59,959 nucleotides of DNA, taken from positions 1-59,959 of the forward strand of contig NZ_JAHKRO010000055.1 of the NCBI RefSeq assembly GCF_019396325.1, given 5' to 3'. The stretch is from Nonomuraea ceibae. GTDB lineage: Bacteria; Actinomycetota; Actinomycetes; Streptosporangiales; Streptosporangiaceae. Made by a program: the position numbers and the translations under genes. The notes under the pieces were generated by a model that saw only the letters and a list, made by a program, of their open reading frames with translations, had not been told where the DNA came from and made no database searches. Of the stretch, positions 8,139 to 16,787 are shown one piece after another; positions within the stretch are counted from its first letter, which is position 1; each line of letters opens with the position of its first letter.

Positions 8139-8973
8139 ACCCGTACCCGAAGCGGCCCTTGACGCAGAGGTTGCCCTTGGTGACGGGGTTGTCGTGCGGC
8201 GAGCTGACCTTCACGATCTTGTTGTCCTGTACGTGCAGCGTCAGGTTGCAGCCGACGCCGCAGTAGCTGCAGATCGTCGTGGTCTGCGTCTGCCGCGACT
8301 CGTCCCAGGTCCCGGCGGCGCGCATGTCGAACTCCGACTTGAACGACAGCGCCCCGGTCGGGCACACCTCGACGCAGTTGCCGCAGTAAACACAGGCCGA
8401 GTCGGTGAGCGGGGCGTCGAACTCGGTGGAGATGTGCGAGTCGAAGCCGCGGCCGGCCACGGCGATGGCGAAGGAGTTCTGCCACTGGTCGCCGCAGGCG
8501 TCGACGCACTTGTAGCACATGATGCACTTGCTGTAGTCGCGCACGTAGAGCTCGTTGTCGACCTTGGCGGGCTGCTCGACCGTGGCCGCGTCGTCGCCGA
8601 ACCTGCCGGGCTCGGCGCCGTACTCCTCGATCCAGCCGGCCGCCCGCGGGGTGGTCGACAGGTCCACCGACGAGCCGAGCAGCTCCAGCACCACCTTGCG
8701 GCTGTGGCGGGCGCGCTCGGTGTCGGTGCCGACGGTCATGCCGGCCTCGACCTTCCTGGAGCAGGCCGGGGCCAGGGTGCGCGACCCCTCGACCTCGACG
8801 ACGCACACCCGGCAGGCGTTCTTGGGGGTGAGCGTGTCGCCGTAGCAGAGCGTCGGGACGTCCTTGCCCGCCGCCTGGCAGGCGTCCAGGATCGTCGAGC
8901 CCTCGGGCACCCGGACGGTCTCGCCGTCGATCTGCACGTCGACGAGCCGCCGGGGCGGCTGGAGCGGGATCAC
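8131..8973 (-). CDS. FDH iron-sulfur subunit: detached N-terminal part of FdhA
   Basis: 280 residues from GTG 8973, which overlaps the upstream TGA (GTGA). Domains in order: a [2Fe-2S] ferredoxin fold (about 8-85) with TLCYGDTLTPKNACRVC and a later Cys; two [4Fe-4S] sets (about 145-215), CIMCYKCVDAC and CVYCGNCVEVCP; and the molybdopterin-oxidoreductase Fe4S4 domain (about 235-280), CSYCGVGCNL and GNLCVKGRFGYGYV. This is exactly the N-terminal portion of FdsA/FdhA-type NAD-linked enzymes, and it ends at the seam where the catalytic domain normally continues (DRLTxPL). That catalytic part is a separate gene two positions upstream in the same operon. It should pass electrons from the Mo site to the FMN subunit. 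Confidence 0.88.
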   Translation of the reverse strand: MIPLQPPRRLVDVQIDGETVRVPEGSTILDACQAAGKDVPTLCYGDTLTPKNACRVCVVEVEGSRTLAPACSRKVEAGMTVGTDTERARHSRKVVLELLGSSVDLSTTPRAAGWIEEYGAEPGRFGDDAATVEQPAKVDNELYVRDYSKCIMCYKCVDACGDQWQNSFAIAVAGRGFDSHISTEFDAPLTDSACVYCGNCVEVCPTGALSFKSEFDMRAAGTWDESRQTQTTTICSYCGVGCNLTLHVQDNKIVKVSSPHDNPVTKGNLCVKGRFGYGYV

Positions 8974-10772
8974 TTGTATACCCCCAAGCGGTCGATGGCC
9001 GATTCCACCGCGTTCCATGCGGTCTGTCCGAGGCCGCAGATCGAGGCGTCCCGCATGGTCCGCCCGACCTCGCGCAGCAGGAGCAGGTCGCTCTCGTCCA
9101 CGCGCTCCGACAGCCGGTGCAGGGCCTCCTCCTGCCGTACGGTGCCCACGCGGCAGGGCACGCACTGGCCGCACGACTCGTCCCTGAAGAACTCGGCGAT
9201 GCGCAGCAGGATGTGTTTGAGATCGACGGTGTCGTCCAGCACGAGGACGACGCCGGAGCCGAGCGTGGCGCCCGCCGCCCGGGTGCCCTCGAACGTGAGC
9301 GGCACGTCCAGGTCCGTCACGAACGCCCCGGCCGCGCCGCCGAGCAGCACCGCCTTGAGCGTCCCGGCGGGCCTGGCCAGGTCGAGCAGCTCGCGCAGCG
9401 TCGCGCCGAACGGCAGCTCGTAGATGCCGGGCCGGTCCACGCTGCCCGACACGCAGAACAGCTTGGTGCCGGTCGAGCCCTCGGTGCCGACCGCCGCGTA
9501 CGCCTGGGCGCCGTGCTCCAGGATCGGCAGCACGTTGACCAGCGTCTCCACGTTGTTGACCACGGTCGGCTTGCCGAACAGGCCCTTCTCCACCGGGAAC
9601 GGCGGCTTGCTGCGCGGCTCGCCGCGGAAGCCCTCGATCGAGTTGAAGATCGCGGTCTCCTCGCCGCAGATGTACGCGCCCGCGCCCCGGCGCAGCTCGA
9701 TGTCGAAGGAGAAGCCCTGGCCCAGGATGTCCGCGCCGAGCAGGCCGCGCGAGCGCGCCGTGGCCATCGCGTGCTCCAGCCGCCGCACCGCCCGCGGGTA
9801 CTCGCCCCGGACGTAGAGGTAGCCCTTGGCGCAGCCGGTGGCGTAGGCGGCGATCGTCATGGCCTCGACGAGCGCGTACGGGTCGCCCTCCATGATCACG
9901 CGGTCCTTGAAGGTGCCCGGCTCGCTCTCGTCGGCGTTGCACACCAGGTAGTGCGGGTGGTCCGGCTGGCGGGCGGTGGCGTCCCACTTCCGGCCCGTCG
10001 GGAAGGCCGCGCCACCCCTGCCGACCAGGCCGGACTCCAGCACCTCCCGGATCACGCCCGCCGGGCCGAGCTGGAAGGCCCGCCGCAGCGCCGCGTAGCC
10101 CCCGGTGGCCCGGTAGGCGTCCAGGCCGGCCGGGTCGACCACGCCGATCCGTTTCAGCAGCACCAGGCCGTCGCGCCCGGCCTGGGGCACGGCCGCCTCG
10201 GCGGGCGGCTCCCAGCCGGCCGGCCCGTGGCCGTTGGAGCCGTGCGGCACGGTGACCTCGTCCCCCTGAACCGGCCCGTACACCTGGGTGGACGGGGTCT
10301 CGCCGGCCTCGATCGCCAGGGCGGCCGGGGCGCGCTCGCACAGGCCCAGGCACGGGCTGGGCTGCCAGGAGGAGCCCGCCGGGCCGAGCCGCGCCTCGAC
10401 GCGCTTGCGCACGTCCTCGGCGCCGCGCGCCTGGCAGGCCAGGTCGGTGCAGAGGTGCAGCACCCGCGCCGGACGCGGCTTCAGCGACAGCAGAGAGTAG
10501 AACGACGCCACCCCGTACGCCTCGGCGGGCGGGACGGTGAGGCGGCGGCAGATGTAGTCCAGCGCGCCCTCGCTGATCCACCCGACCCGGTCGTTGACCG
10601 CGTGCAGGGCGGGCAGCAGCAGGTCGCGGGCCGGTTCGGGGCGAGCCGCGTAACGCAGCTCCGCCTCCGTCCTGGCGCCGCCCTCCCAGCCGGTGGCCGG
10701 CGGGCCGAGCAGCGCGTCGACGGCGGCGCGCTCCTCGGCGGACGGCTGCGCGTCACGGAACCTCAGATCCAT
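8970..10772 (-). CDS. FDH NADH-side subunit, NuoE-NuoF fusion (FdsG-FdsB-like)
   Basis: 600 residues. The NuoE-like thioredoxin-fold ferredoxin (about 1-160) has LHLCTDLAC and CLGLCERAP for a [2Fe-2S] cluster. The NuoF-like part (about 200-600) has the NADH/FMN motifs GRGGAAFPTGRKW and GAGAYICGEETA, and a C-terminal [4Fe-4S] set ESCGQCVPCRVGT with CGLGQ. In Fds-type enzymes these are two proteins; here they are fused. It reduces NAD+ with electrons from formate. Start ATG 10772 follows the fdhA stop by 4 bp. Confidence 0.92.
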   Translation of the reverse strand: MDLRFRDAQPSAEERAAVDALLGPPATGWEGGARTEAELRYAARPEPARDLLLPALHAVNDRVGWISEGALDYICRRLTVPPAEAYGVASFYSLLSLKPRPARVLHLCTDLACQARGAEDVRKRVEARLGPAGSSWQPSPCLGLCERAPAALAIEAGETPSTQVYGPVQGDEVTVPHGSNGHGPAGWEPPAEAAVPQAGRDGLVLLKRIGVVDPAGLDAYRATGGYAALRRAFQLGPAGVIREVLESGLVGRGGAAFPTGRKWDATARQPDHPHYLVCNADESEPGTFKDRVIMEGDPYALVEAMTIAAYATGCAKGYLYVRGEYPRAVRRLEHAMATARSRGLLGADILGQGFSFDIELRRGAGAYICGEETAIFNSIEGFRGEPRSKPPFPVEKGLFGKPTVVNNVETLVNVLPILEHGAQAYAAVGTEGSTGTKLFCVSGSVDRPGIYELPFGATLRELLDLARPAGTLKAVLLGGAAGAFVTDLDVPLTFEGTRAAGATLGSGVVLVLDDTVDLKHILLRIAEFFRDESCGQCVPCRVGTVRQEEALHRLSERVDESDLLLLREVGRTMRDASICGLGQTAWNAVESAIDRLGVYK

Positions 10773-10776
10773 CTGT

Positions 10777-12678
10777 TCACCCGGCCTTGACGAGCTTCTC
10801 GACGCGTACGGCTGCCGCCTTGAACTCGGCCGTGCCCGCGATGGGGCAGGTGGCCTCGATGGTCAGGGCGTTGGTGTCCACCTCGTCCGGGAAGTGGAAC
10901 GTCATGAACACCAGCCCGGGCCGCAGGCCGGGGTCGATGAACACCGGCGCGACCACCGAGCCGCGCCGCGAGCTGATCCGCACCTCTTCACCGGCGACCA
11001 GCTCCAGCCGCTCGGCGTCCTCCGGCGACATCTCGACCGTCTCGCCCCGCCGCAGCGGCGAGGCGAACCCCGACGACTGCACGCCGGTGTTGTACGAGTC
11101 CAGCCGCCGCCCGGTCGTCAGCCGGAGCGGGTACTCCTCGTCCAGCAGGTCGACCGGCGGCGAGTGGCGCAGCACCGCGAACGGCGCGGGCGTGCCCCGC
11201 TTGACCGGGTCGCTCTCCCACAGCCGCCCGTGCAGGTAGGGCGGCTCGATGGCGTCCTCCGACGGGCACGGCCACTGGATGCCGTGCAGCTCCTCCAGCC
11301 GCCGGTAGGTCATGCCGCTGTGGTCGGGGGACAGGGCGCGCAGCTCGTTCCAGACCTCCTCGGCGCCGTCGTAGTGCCAGTCGTGGCCCAGGCGGCGGGC
11401 CAGCTCGCACATGATCCAGATGTCGTCGCGCGCCTCGCCCGGCGGGTCGAGGGCCTTGCGCACCCGCTGCACCCGCCGCTCGCTGTTGGTGAACGTGCCG
11501 TCGGCCTCGCACCACGCGGCGCTGGCGGGCAGCACCACGTCGGCCATCTGGGCGGTCTTGGTGAGGAAGATGTCCTGCACGACGAGGTGGTCGAGCATGG
11601 ACAGGCGCTTGATGCAGGCCAGCGAGTCGGCCTCGGACTGCACCGGGTTCTCGCCGATGAGGTAGCAGGTGGTGACCTCGCCCTCGGCCATCGCCTCCAG
11701 CATCTGGGTCAGGTTGTGGCCGTAGCGCGGCTGGATGCCGACGCCCCAGGCCGTCTCGAACTTCCGCCTGATCGCCGGGTCGAGGAGGTCCTGGAAGCCG
11801 GGCAGCCGGTTGGGGATGGCGCCCATGTCGCCGCCGCCCTGCACGTTGTTCTGGCCGCGCAGCGGCGACAGGCCCGAGCCGTAGCGGCCGACGTGGCCGG
11901 TCAGCAGGGCCAGGTTGATCAGCGCCCGGACGTTGTCGGTGGCGTTGTGGTGCTCGGTGATGCCGAGGGTCCAGCACAGCTGGGCGCGGTCGGCGCGGGC
12001 GTAGGCGTGCGCCAGCTCGCGGATGGCGTGCGCGGGCACGCCGGTGACCTGCTCGGCGGCGCTCAGCGTCCACGGCTCGACGCACGCGCGGAACTCCTCG
12101 TAGCCGGTCGTGGCGCGGTCGATGAACTCCTGGTTCTGCAGCCCGGCGTGGATGATCTCGCGGGCGATGGCGTGGGCGAGCGGGATGTCGGTGCCCACGT
12201 TCAGCCCCAGCCACAGGTCGGCCCACTGGGCGGTGCCGGTGCGGCGCGGGTCCACGGCGAACATCCGGGCCCCGTTGTGGATGCCTTTCAGCACGTGCTG
12301 GAAGAAGATCGGGTGGGCGTTCCGCGCCGCGGAGCCCCACATCACGATCACGTCGGTGTCCTCGACCTCCTGGTAGGAGGAGGTGCCGCCACCACTGCCG
12401 AACACGGCCGAGAGCCCCGCCACGCTGGGCGCGTGGCAGGTGCGGTTGCAGGAGTCCACGTTGTTGGTGCCGATCACCACGCGGGTGAACTTCTGCCCGA
12501 CGTAGTTCATCTCGTTGGTGGAACGGGCGCACGACAGCATGGCGAAGCTGTCGGGGCCGTGTTTGTCGACGTTGCGCCGGAACCCCTCGGCGGCGCGGGT
12601 CAGCGCCTCTTCCCAGGTGGCCTCGCGCAGCACGCCGTCCTCGCGCACCAGTGGACGGGTCAGGCGGTCATAGCTCAT
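10777..12678 (-). CDS. Formate dehydrogenase catalytic subunit lacking its N-terminal Fe4S4 domain (Cys type)
   Basis: 633 residues from ATG 12678 with a GGAGGG ribosome-binding site. It begins SYDRLTRPLVREDG, the point just after the Fe4S4 domain in ordinary FdhA proteins. The active-site pair is C81-H82 in NRTCHAPSVAGL; E. coli FdhF has selenocysteine-histidine here, so this is the cysteine form. The molybdopterin-binding domains follow (MWGSAARNAHPI, PLRGQNNVQGGGDMG, IGENPVQSEADS), then the C-terminal cofactor domain starting LRLTTGRRLDSYNTG. The missing cluster domain is supplied by the gene at 8131-8973. A GTATRC operator lies 15 bp upstream. It oxidises formate released from formyl-CoA. 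Confidence 0.9.
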   Translation of the reverse strand: MSYDRLTRPLVREDGVLREATWEEALTRAAEGFRRNVDKHGPDSFAMLSCARSTNEMNYVGQKFTRVVIGTNNVDSCNRTCHAPSVAGLSAVFGSGGGTSSYQEVEDTDVIVMWGSAARNAHPIFFQHVLKGIHNGARMFAVDPRRTGTAQWADLWLGLNVGTDIPLAHAIAREIIHAGLQNQEFIDRATTGYEEFRACVEPWTLSAAEQVTGVPAHAIRELAHAYARADRAQLCWTLGITEHHNATDNVRALINLALLTGHVGRYGSGLSPLRGQNNVQGGGDMGAIPNRLPGFQDLLDPAIRRKFETAWGVGIQPRYGHNLTQMLEAMAEGEVTTCYLIGENPVQSEADSLACIKRLSMLDHLVVQDIFLTKTAQMADVVLPASAAWCEADGTFTNSERRVQRVRKALDPPGEARDDIWIMCELARRLGHDWHYDGAEEVWNELRALSPDHSGMTYRRLEELHGIQWPCPSEDAIEPPYLHGRLWESDPVKRGTPAPFAVLRHSPPVDLLDEEYPLRLTTGRRLDSYNTGVQSSGFASPLRRGETVEMSPEDAERLELVAGEEVRISSRRGSVVAPVFIDPGLRPGLVFMTFHFPDEVDTNALTIEATCPIAGTAEFKAAAVRVEKLVKAG

Positions 12679-12692
12679 GATCCCTCCATTCT

Positions 12693-12712
12693 GTATACAA
12701 TCTACGGTATGC
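12693..12712 (-). promoter_or_regulatory. GTATRC operator A, between panE2 and fdhA
   Basis: On the plus strand three hexamers follow each other at 7-bp period: GTATAC (12693), ATCTAC (12700) and GTATGC (12707). It fills the 38-bp gap between the panE2-like stop and the fdhA start, so it probably gives fdhA its own regulated promoter. Related to five other sites in the island. Confidence 0.6.
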
Positions 12713-12716
12713 CTCG

Positions 12717-13694
12717 CTAGACCGCTCGGACAAGGTTCTCCGCCAGGAGGTCGCTCACCGCGTGGATCGCGCGCAGCGTCGGCACCTGCGCGCCGGTCAG
12801 GTCGGCCAGCTCGACCACCGCCGCGAGCAGCACGTCCAGCTCCAGCGGCTTGCCCTTCTCCAGGTCCTGGAGCGTGGACGTCTTGTGCTCGCCCGCCTTC
12901 TCGGCCCCGCGCAGCCTGCGCTCGATGGAGATCCCGGGATCGCAGCCGACGTTGGCCGCCACCTCCACGGTCTCGCGCATCATGGCCCGCACCAGCTCCC
13001 TGGTGCCGTCGTGGCGGCAGATCCCGGCCATGGTCGCCCGGGCCAGCGCGCTGATCGGGTTGAAGGCGATGTTGCCCATCAGCTTGATCCACACGTCGCG
13101 CCGCAGGTCCCGCTCGACCGGGCACTTGAGCCCGCCGGCCACCGCCGCGTCGCTGAACGCGGCGCACCGGCGCGTCAGCGTGCCGTCGGGCTCGCCGATG
13201 GAGAACCGGGTGCCCTCCAGGTGCCGGATGACGCCCGGCTCCTCGATCTCGGTCGCGGCGTAGACGACGCAGCCGATGGCCCGTTCCAGGGGCAGCGCCG
13301 CGCTGACCGCCCCTCCCGGGTCGACGCTCTGGATGCGGTAGCCCTCGTACGGGCCCTTGAGTCCGTGGAAGTACCACCAGGGGATGCCGTTCTGCGCGGC
13401 GATGATGCTCGTGGCCTCGTGCAGCAGTGGCTTGATCATGGGGCCCGCGGCGGCGTAGCTGTTCGCCTTGAGGCCCAGGAAGACGTGGTCCACCGGGCCG
13501 ACCTGGTGGGGGTCGTCGGTGGCGTGGGGACGGGCGACGAAGTCGCCCCTCGGGCTGAGCACCCGCACACCGGATCTGCGTATGGCGTCCAGGTGCTCAC
13601 CTCTGGCGATGAGGTGCACCTCGACTCCCGCCCTGTGGAGGGCGGCGCCCACGTACGCGCCGATGGCGCCGGCGCCAAGAACAGCGACCTTCAT
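12717..13694 (-). CDS. PanE2-like oxidoreductase, probable oxalyl-CoA reductase
   Basis: 325 residues of the ketopantoate reductase family. The NADPH-binding GAGAIGAYVG motif is near the N-terminus, and the C-terminal family core IKLMGNIAFNPISALARATM carries the catalytic lysine and the conserved asparagines. Ordinary panE makes pantothenate, but in Methylobacterium extorquens the paralogue PanE2 reduces oxalyl-CoA to glyoxylate (Schneider and co-workers, from memory). Here it is beside oxalyl-CoA-type genes and formate dehydrogenase, in the same island as a glyoxylate-to-glycerate pathway, so the PanE2 role is favoured over pantothenate synthesis. Start ATG 13694 has a GGAG site. It is likely the first gene of the FDH operon. 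Confidence 0.75.
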   Translation of the reverse strand: MKVAVLGAGAIGAYVGAALHRAGVEVHLIARGEHLDAIRRSGVRVLSPRGDFVARPHATDDPHQVGPVDHVFLGLKANSYAAAGPMIKPLLHEATSIIAAQNGIPWWYFHGLKGPYEGYRIQSVDPGGAVSAALPLERAIGCVVYAATEIEEPGVIRHLEGTRFSIGEPDGTLTRRCAAFSDAAVAGGLKCPVERDLRRDVWIKLMGNIAFNPISALARATMAGICRHDGTRELVRAMMRETVEVAANVGCDPGISIERRLRGAEKAGEHKTSTLQDLEKGKPLELDVLLAAVVELADLTGAQVPTLRAIHAVSDLLAENLVRAV

Positions 13695-13817
13695 GCTGCG
13701 CTCCGTTCTCGCGTCGGATCGTATGTCCGGCCCCCCGGCCCACCGCGGGCCGGTGGATGCGACCCGCAGTGCATTCGGTATACAGTATGGAAAATTTGGG
13801 GTCAAGGGAGCCGCTTC
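13695..13817. promoter_or_regulatory. Divergent promoter region, panE2-like / moeA
   Basis: 123 bp between two divergent starts. The right half carries operator B and an AT-rich run (GGAAAATTTGG at 13789-13799), unusual in this GC-rich DNA; the left half has no obvious motif. Confidence 0.5.
13778..13790 (+). promoter_or_regulatory. GTATRC operator B, upstream of moeA
   Basis: GTATAC-A-GTATGG at 13778-13790, preceded by CATTCG. It is 27 bp upstream of the moeA ATG and faces the same way as the gene. Same 7-bp period as the other sites. Confidence 0.6.
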
Positions 13818-15026
13818 ATGACCGTTCTCCGTGACGAACCCGTGCTGGAGGCCCTGTCCTGGGCCGCCGCCAGAGACCTGGCCGCCGGATGCGCCCGTCC
13901 GCTCGATCCCGTCCCGGTGCCGCTCGCCGACGCCGCCGGCCGCCGCCTCGCCGATCCGCTGCGGGCCCTGGTGCCCGTCCCCGGCGTGGACGTGGCCGCC
14001 ATGGACGGCTACGCGGTCTGCGGGCCGCCGCCCTGGCGCGTCGTGGCCCACGTCCTCGCGGGCGGCGCGCCGTACGCCGGGGCGCTGTCGCTGGGGGAGG
14101 CGGTCGAGATCGCCACCGGCGCCCCGGTCCCGGCCGGCACGTCGGCGGTCCTGCCGTACGAGCAGTCCGTCCGCCCCTCAGGCGGGGCGCGCGGATCGGG
14201 AGGCGCGCTGTGGGTCGGCGGCGACGCGGAGGACGGCCGCCACGTGCGTCGGCGCGGCGAGGACGTCGCCGAGGGCGCCGTCGTGCTGGGGGCCGGCGCG
14301 CTGGTGAGCCCCGTGGTGCTCGGGCTCGCCGCGGCGCTCGGCCATGACACGCTCCGGGTCCGCCCCAGGCCCCGGGTGCGGGTCCTGGTGACCGGTGACG
14401 AGGTCGTCGGCCACGGTCTGCCTGCTCCGGGCCGGGTCCGCGACGCCATCGGCCCCTTCCTGCCGGGCCTGGTGGCGTGGGCGGGCGGCCGGCTCACGGA
14501 GAGCGTCCGCCTCCCCGACGGCCCCGGCCCGCTGCGCGACGCCCTGGCCCCCGCCGTCCCCGCCGAGGTCGTGGTCGGGTGCGGGGCGTCCTCGAAGGGG
14601 CCCGCCGACCACCTGCGCGGGGTGCTCGCCGACCTCGGCGCGGAGGTGCTGGTGGACGGGGTCGCGGTACGCCCCGGCCACCCGCAGTTGCTGGCGCGGA
14701 CGCCGCACGGGACGTGGGTCGTCGGCCTGCCGGGGAACCCGTTCGCGGCGCTGGCGGCGGCGGTGACGCTGCTGGCGCCGATGCTGCGCGCGATGTCCGG
14801 CCTGGAGGAGCGTACGGAGGTGAGCGCGCTGGCGGGGACGGTGCGGACGCATCCGAGGGACACGCGGCTGGTGCCGGTGCGCCGGTCGGGCCGCGGGGCG
14901 GTGCCGATCGGGCACGACCGGCCGGGATCTCTGTGGGGCGCGGCGATGGCGGATGCCCTGGCCGTGGTGCCCGCGGGGTGGTCCGGGGAGCCGGTCGAGC
15001 TGATCGAGTTGCCCGAGGGGGGCTAG
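13818..15026 (+). CDS. moeA: Molybdopterin molybdotransferase MoeA
   Basis: 402 residues from ATG 13818. MoeA inserts molybdate into adenylylated molybdopterin. Family segments are visible: PVPGVDVAAMDGYAV, EIATGAPVPAGTSAVLPYE, VLVTGDEVV, and GVAVRPGHPQLLA with GLPGNPFAALAA. The segment that is usually a TGGVSVGDYD-type loop reads GCGASSKGPADHL, so this copy is atypical at the active-site edge. The position, between the reductase and oxc and behind operator B, suggests a dedicated enzyme making cofactor for the island's formate dehydrogenase; a housekeeping paralogue would be expected elsewhere. Confidence 0.87.
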   Translation: MTVLRDEPVLEALSWAAARDLAAGCARPLDPVPVPLADAAGRRLADPLRALVPVPGVDVAAMDGYAVCGPPPWRVVAHVLAGGAPYAGALSLGEAVEIATGAPVPAGTSAVLPYEQSVRPSGGARGSGGALWVGGDAEDGRHVRRRGEDVAEGAVVLGAGALVSPVVLGLAAALGHDTLRVRPRPRVRVLVTGDEVVGHGLPAPGRVRDAIGPFLPGLVAWAGGRLTESVRLPDGPGPLRDALAPAVPAEVVVGCGASSKGPADHLRGVLADLGAEVLVDGVAVRPGHPQLLARTPHGTWVVGLPGNPFAALAAAVTLLAPMLRAMSGLEERTEVSALAGTVRTHPRDTRLVPVRRSGRGAVPIGHDRPGSLWGAAMADALAVVPAGWSGEPVELIELPEGG

Positions 15027-15065
15027 ACAGGCCGGTGACGGCAGGGTAACCATTGCGTTCATACG

Positions 15066-15078
15066 GTATGCAGTATGC
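15066..15078 (+). promoter_or_regulatory. GTATRC operator C, upstream of oxc
   Basis: GTATGC-A-GTATGC, a perfect 7-bp-period direct repeat; with the bases before it the core reads CATACGGTATG, a perfect 5-1-5 palindrome. It is 31 bp upstream of the oxc ATG. This is the cleanest copy of the motif. Confidence 0.7.
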
Positions 15079-15109
15079 GGGAGACAGTCGCTGGGAAAGG
15101 GACGCATCG

Positions 15110-16774
15110 ATGTCGGAAACGATCTCTGGCGGTCATCTGGTGGCCAAGGCGCTCAAGGCCGAGGGCGTGGACGTGATCTACACGCTCTGCGGCGGCCACA
15201 TCATCGACATCTACGACGGCTGCGTCGATGAGGGCATCGAGGTCATCGACGTGCGCCACGAGCAGGTGGCCGCGCACGCGGCCGACGGCTACGCGCGCAT
15301 CACCGGCAAGCCCGGCTGCGCGGTGGTCACCGCCGGCCCCGGCACGACGGACGCGGTCACCGGCGTGGCCAACGCGTTCCGCGCCGAGAGCCCGATGTTG
15401 CTGATCGGCGGGCAGGGGGCGCTGAGCCAGCACAAGATGGGCTCGCTGCAGGACCTCCCGCACGTCGACATGATGACGCCGATCACCAAGTTCGCCGCGA
15501 CGGTGCCGAGCACGGAACGGGTGGCCGACATCGTGTCGATGGCCTTCCGCGAGTGCTACCACGGCGCGCCGGGCCCGTCGTTCCTGGAGATCCCGCGCGA
15601 CGTGCTGGACGCGAAGGTGCCGCTGGAGAAGGCGCGCATCCCGAAGAACTACCGGGCCTCCACCCGCCAGGCCGGTGACCCGGAGGCCGTCGAGAAGCTG
15701 GCCGACCTGCTGGCCCACGCGGACAAGCCGTGCATCCTGCTCGGCAGCCAGGTATGGACCTGCCGGGCCACGGACGCGGCGATCGACTTCGTCCGCCAGC
15801 TCAACGTGCCCGCCTACATGAACGGCTCGGCCCGGGGCACGCTGCCGCCCGGCGACCCGCACCACTTCCAGCTCAGCCGCCGCTACGCCTTCACCGAGGC
15901 CGACCTGATCATCATCGTCGGGACGCCGTTCGACTTCCGGATGGGCTACGGCAAGCGGCTGTCGCCGACGGCGACGGTGGTGCAGATCGACCTCGACTAC
16001 CGCACCGTCGGCAAGAACCGGGACATCGACCTGGGCATCGTCGGCGACGCCGGGCTCATCCTGGCCGCCACGGCGCAGGCGGCCAGCGGCCGGGTCTCCG
16101 ACTCGGCGGCCAGGCGCAAGGAATGGATCGAGGAGCTGCGCGCGGTCGAGGCCGCGGCCTACGACAAGCGGCTGCCGCGCCAGCTCTCCGCCGCCCAGCC
16201 GATCGACCCGTACCGGCTGGTCCACGAGATCAACGAGTTCCTCACCGAGGACACCATCTACATCGGCGACGGCGGCGACATCGTCACCTTCTCCGGCCAG
16301 GTCGTCCAGCCCAAGTCGCCCGGCCACTGGATGGACCCGGGCCCGCTCGGCACGCTGGGCGTCGGCATGGCGTTCGCGATGGCCGCCAAGCAGGCCAGGC
16401 GCGACAAGGAGGTGCTGTGCCTGTTCGGCGACGGCGCCTTCAGCCTCACCGGCTGGGACTTCGAGACGATGGTCCGCTTCGACCTGCCGTTCATCGGCGT
16501 CATCGGCAACAACTCCTCGATGAACCAGATCCGCTACGGCCAGGCCGCCAAGTACGGCGAGGACCGCGCCCGCGTCGGCAACACGCTGGGCGACATCCGC
16601 TACGGCGAGTTCGCCGAGCTGCTCGGCGGCTACGGCGAGGAGGTCCGCGACCCGGCCGAGATCCGCCCCGCGCTGGAGCGGGCCCGCGAGTCCGGCAAGC
16701 CGTCGCTGATCAACGTCTGGGTCGATCCCGACGTGTACGCGCCCGGCACCATGAACCAGACCATGTACAAGTAG
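15110..16774 (+). CDS. ThDP lyase: oxalyl-CoA decarboxylase / 2-hydroxyacyl-CoA lyase family
   Basis: 554 residues. The ThDP-activating glutamate is in RHEQVAAHAADGYA, and the ThDP/Mg motif runs from GDGAFSLTGWDFET to GNNSSMN. Between them is the non-catalytic nucleotide domain. The enzyme would cleave oxalyl-CoA to formyl-CoA and CO2, or a 2-hydroxyacyl-CoA to formyl-CoA and a carbonyl compound. The N-terminal half differs from Oxalobacter Oxc as I remember it (no YEEMDQ-type segment), and the C-terminus (APGTMNQTMYK) resembles actinobacterial 2-hydroxyacyl-CoA lyases, so the exact substrate is open. Context (class III CoA-transferase next, FDH, PanE2-like, glyoxylate genes) favours oxalyl-CoA. 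First gene of an operon with operator C. Confidence 0.8.
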   Translation: MSETISGGHLVAKALKAEGVDVIYTLCGGHIIDIYDGCVDEGIEVIDVRHEQVAAHAADGYARITGKPGCAVVTAGPGTTDAVTGVANAFRAESPMLLIGGQGALSQHKMGSLQDLPHVDMMTPITKFAATVPSTERVADIVSMAFRECYHGAPGPSFLEIPRDVLDAKVPLEKARIPKNYRASTRQAGDPEAVEKLADLLAHADKPCILLGSQVWTCRATDAAIDFVRQLNVPAYMNGSARGTLPPGDPHHFQLSRRYAFTEADLIIIVGTPFDFRMGYGKRLSPTATVVQIDLDYRTVGKNRDIDLGIVGDAGLILAATAQAASGRVSDSAARRKEWIEELRAVEAAAYDKRLPRQLSAAQPIDPYRLVHEINEFLTEDTIYIGDGGDIVTFSGQVVQPKSPGHWMDPGPLGTLGVGMAFAMAAKQARRDKEVLCLFGDGAFSLTGWDFETMVRFDLPFIGVIGNNSSMNQIRYGQAAKYGEDRARVGNTLGDIRYGEFAELLGGYGEEVRDPAEIRPALERARESGKPSLINVWVDPDVYAPGTMNQTMYK

Positions 16775-16787
16775 GGCAGGTCCCGAC

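Noticed and set aside
8971..8985. GTATAC at the start of the iron-sulfur subunit gene
   Set aside because: It lies inside the 3' coding end of the NuoE-NuoF gene, has no second hexamer, and no promoter is expected in an overlapping pair.
12436..12438. Possible selenocysteine in formate dehydrogenase
   Set aside because: The codon at the active site is TGC (cysteine 81), not TGA, and the frame needs no readthrough.
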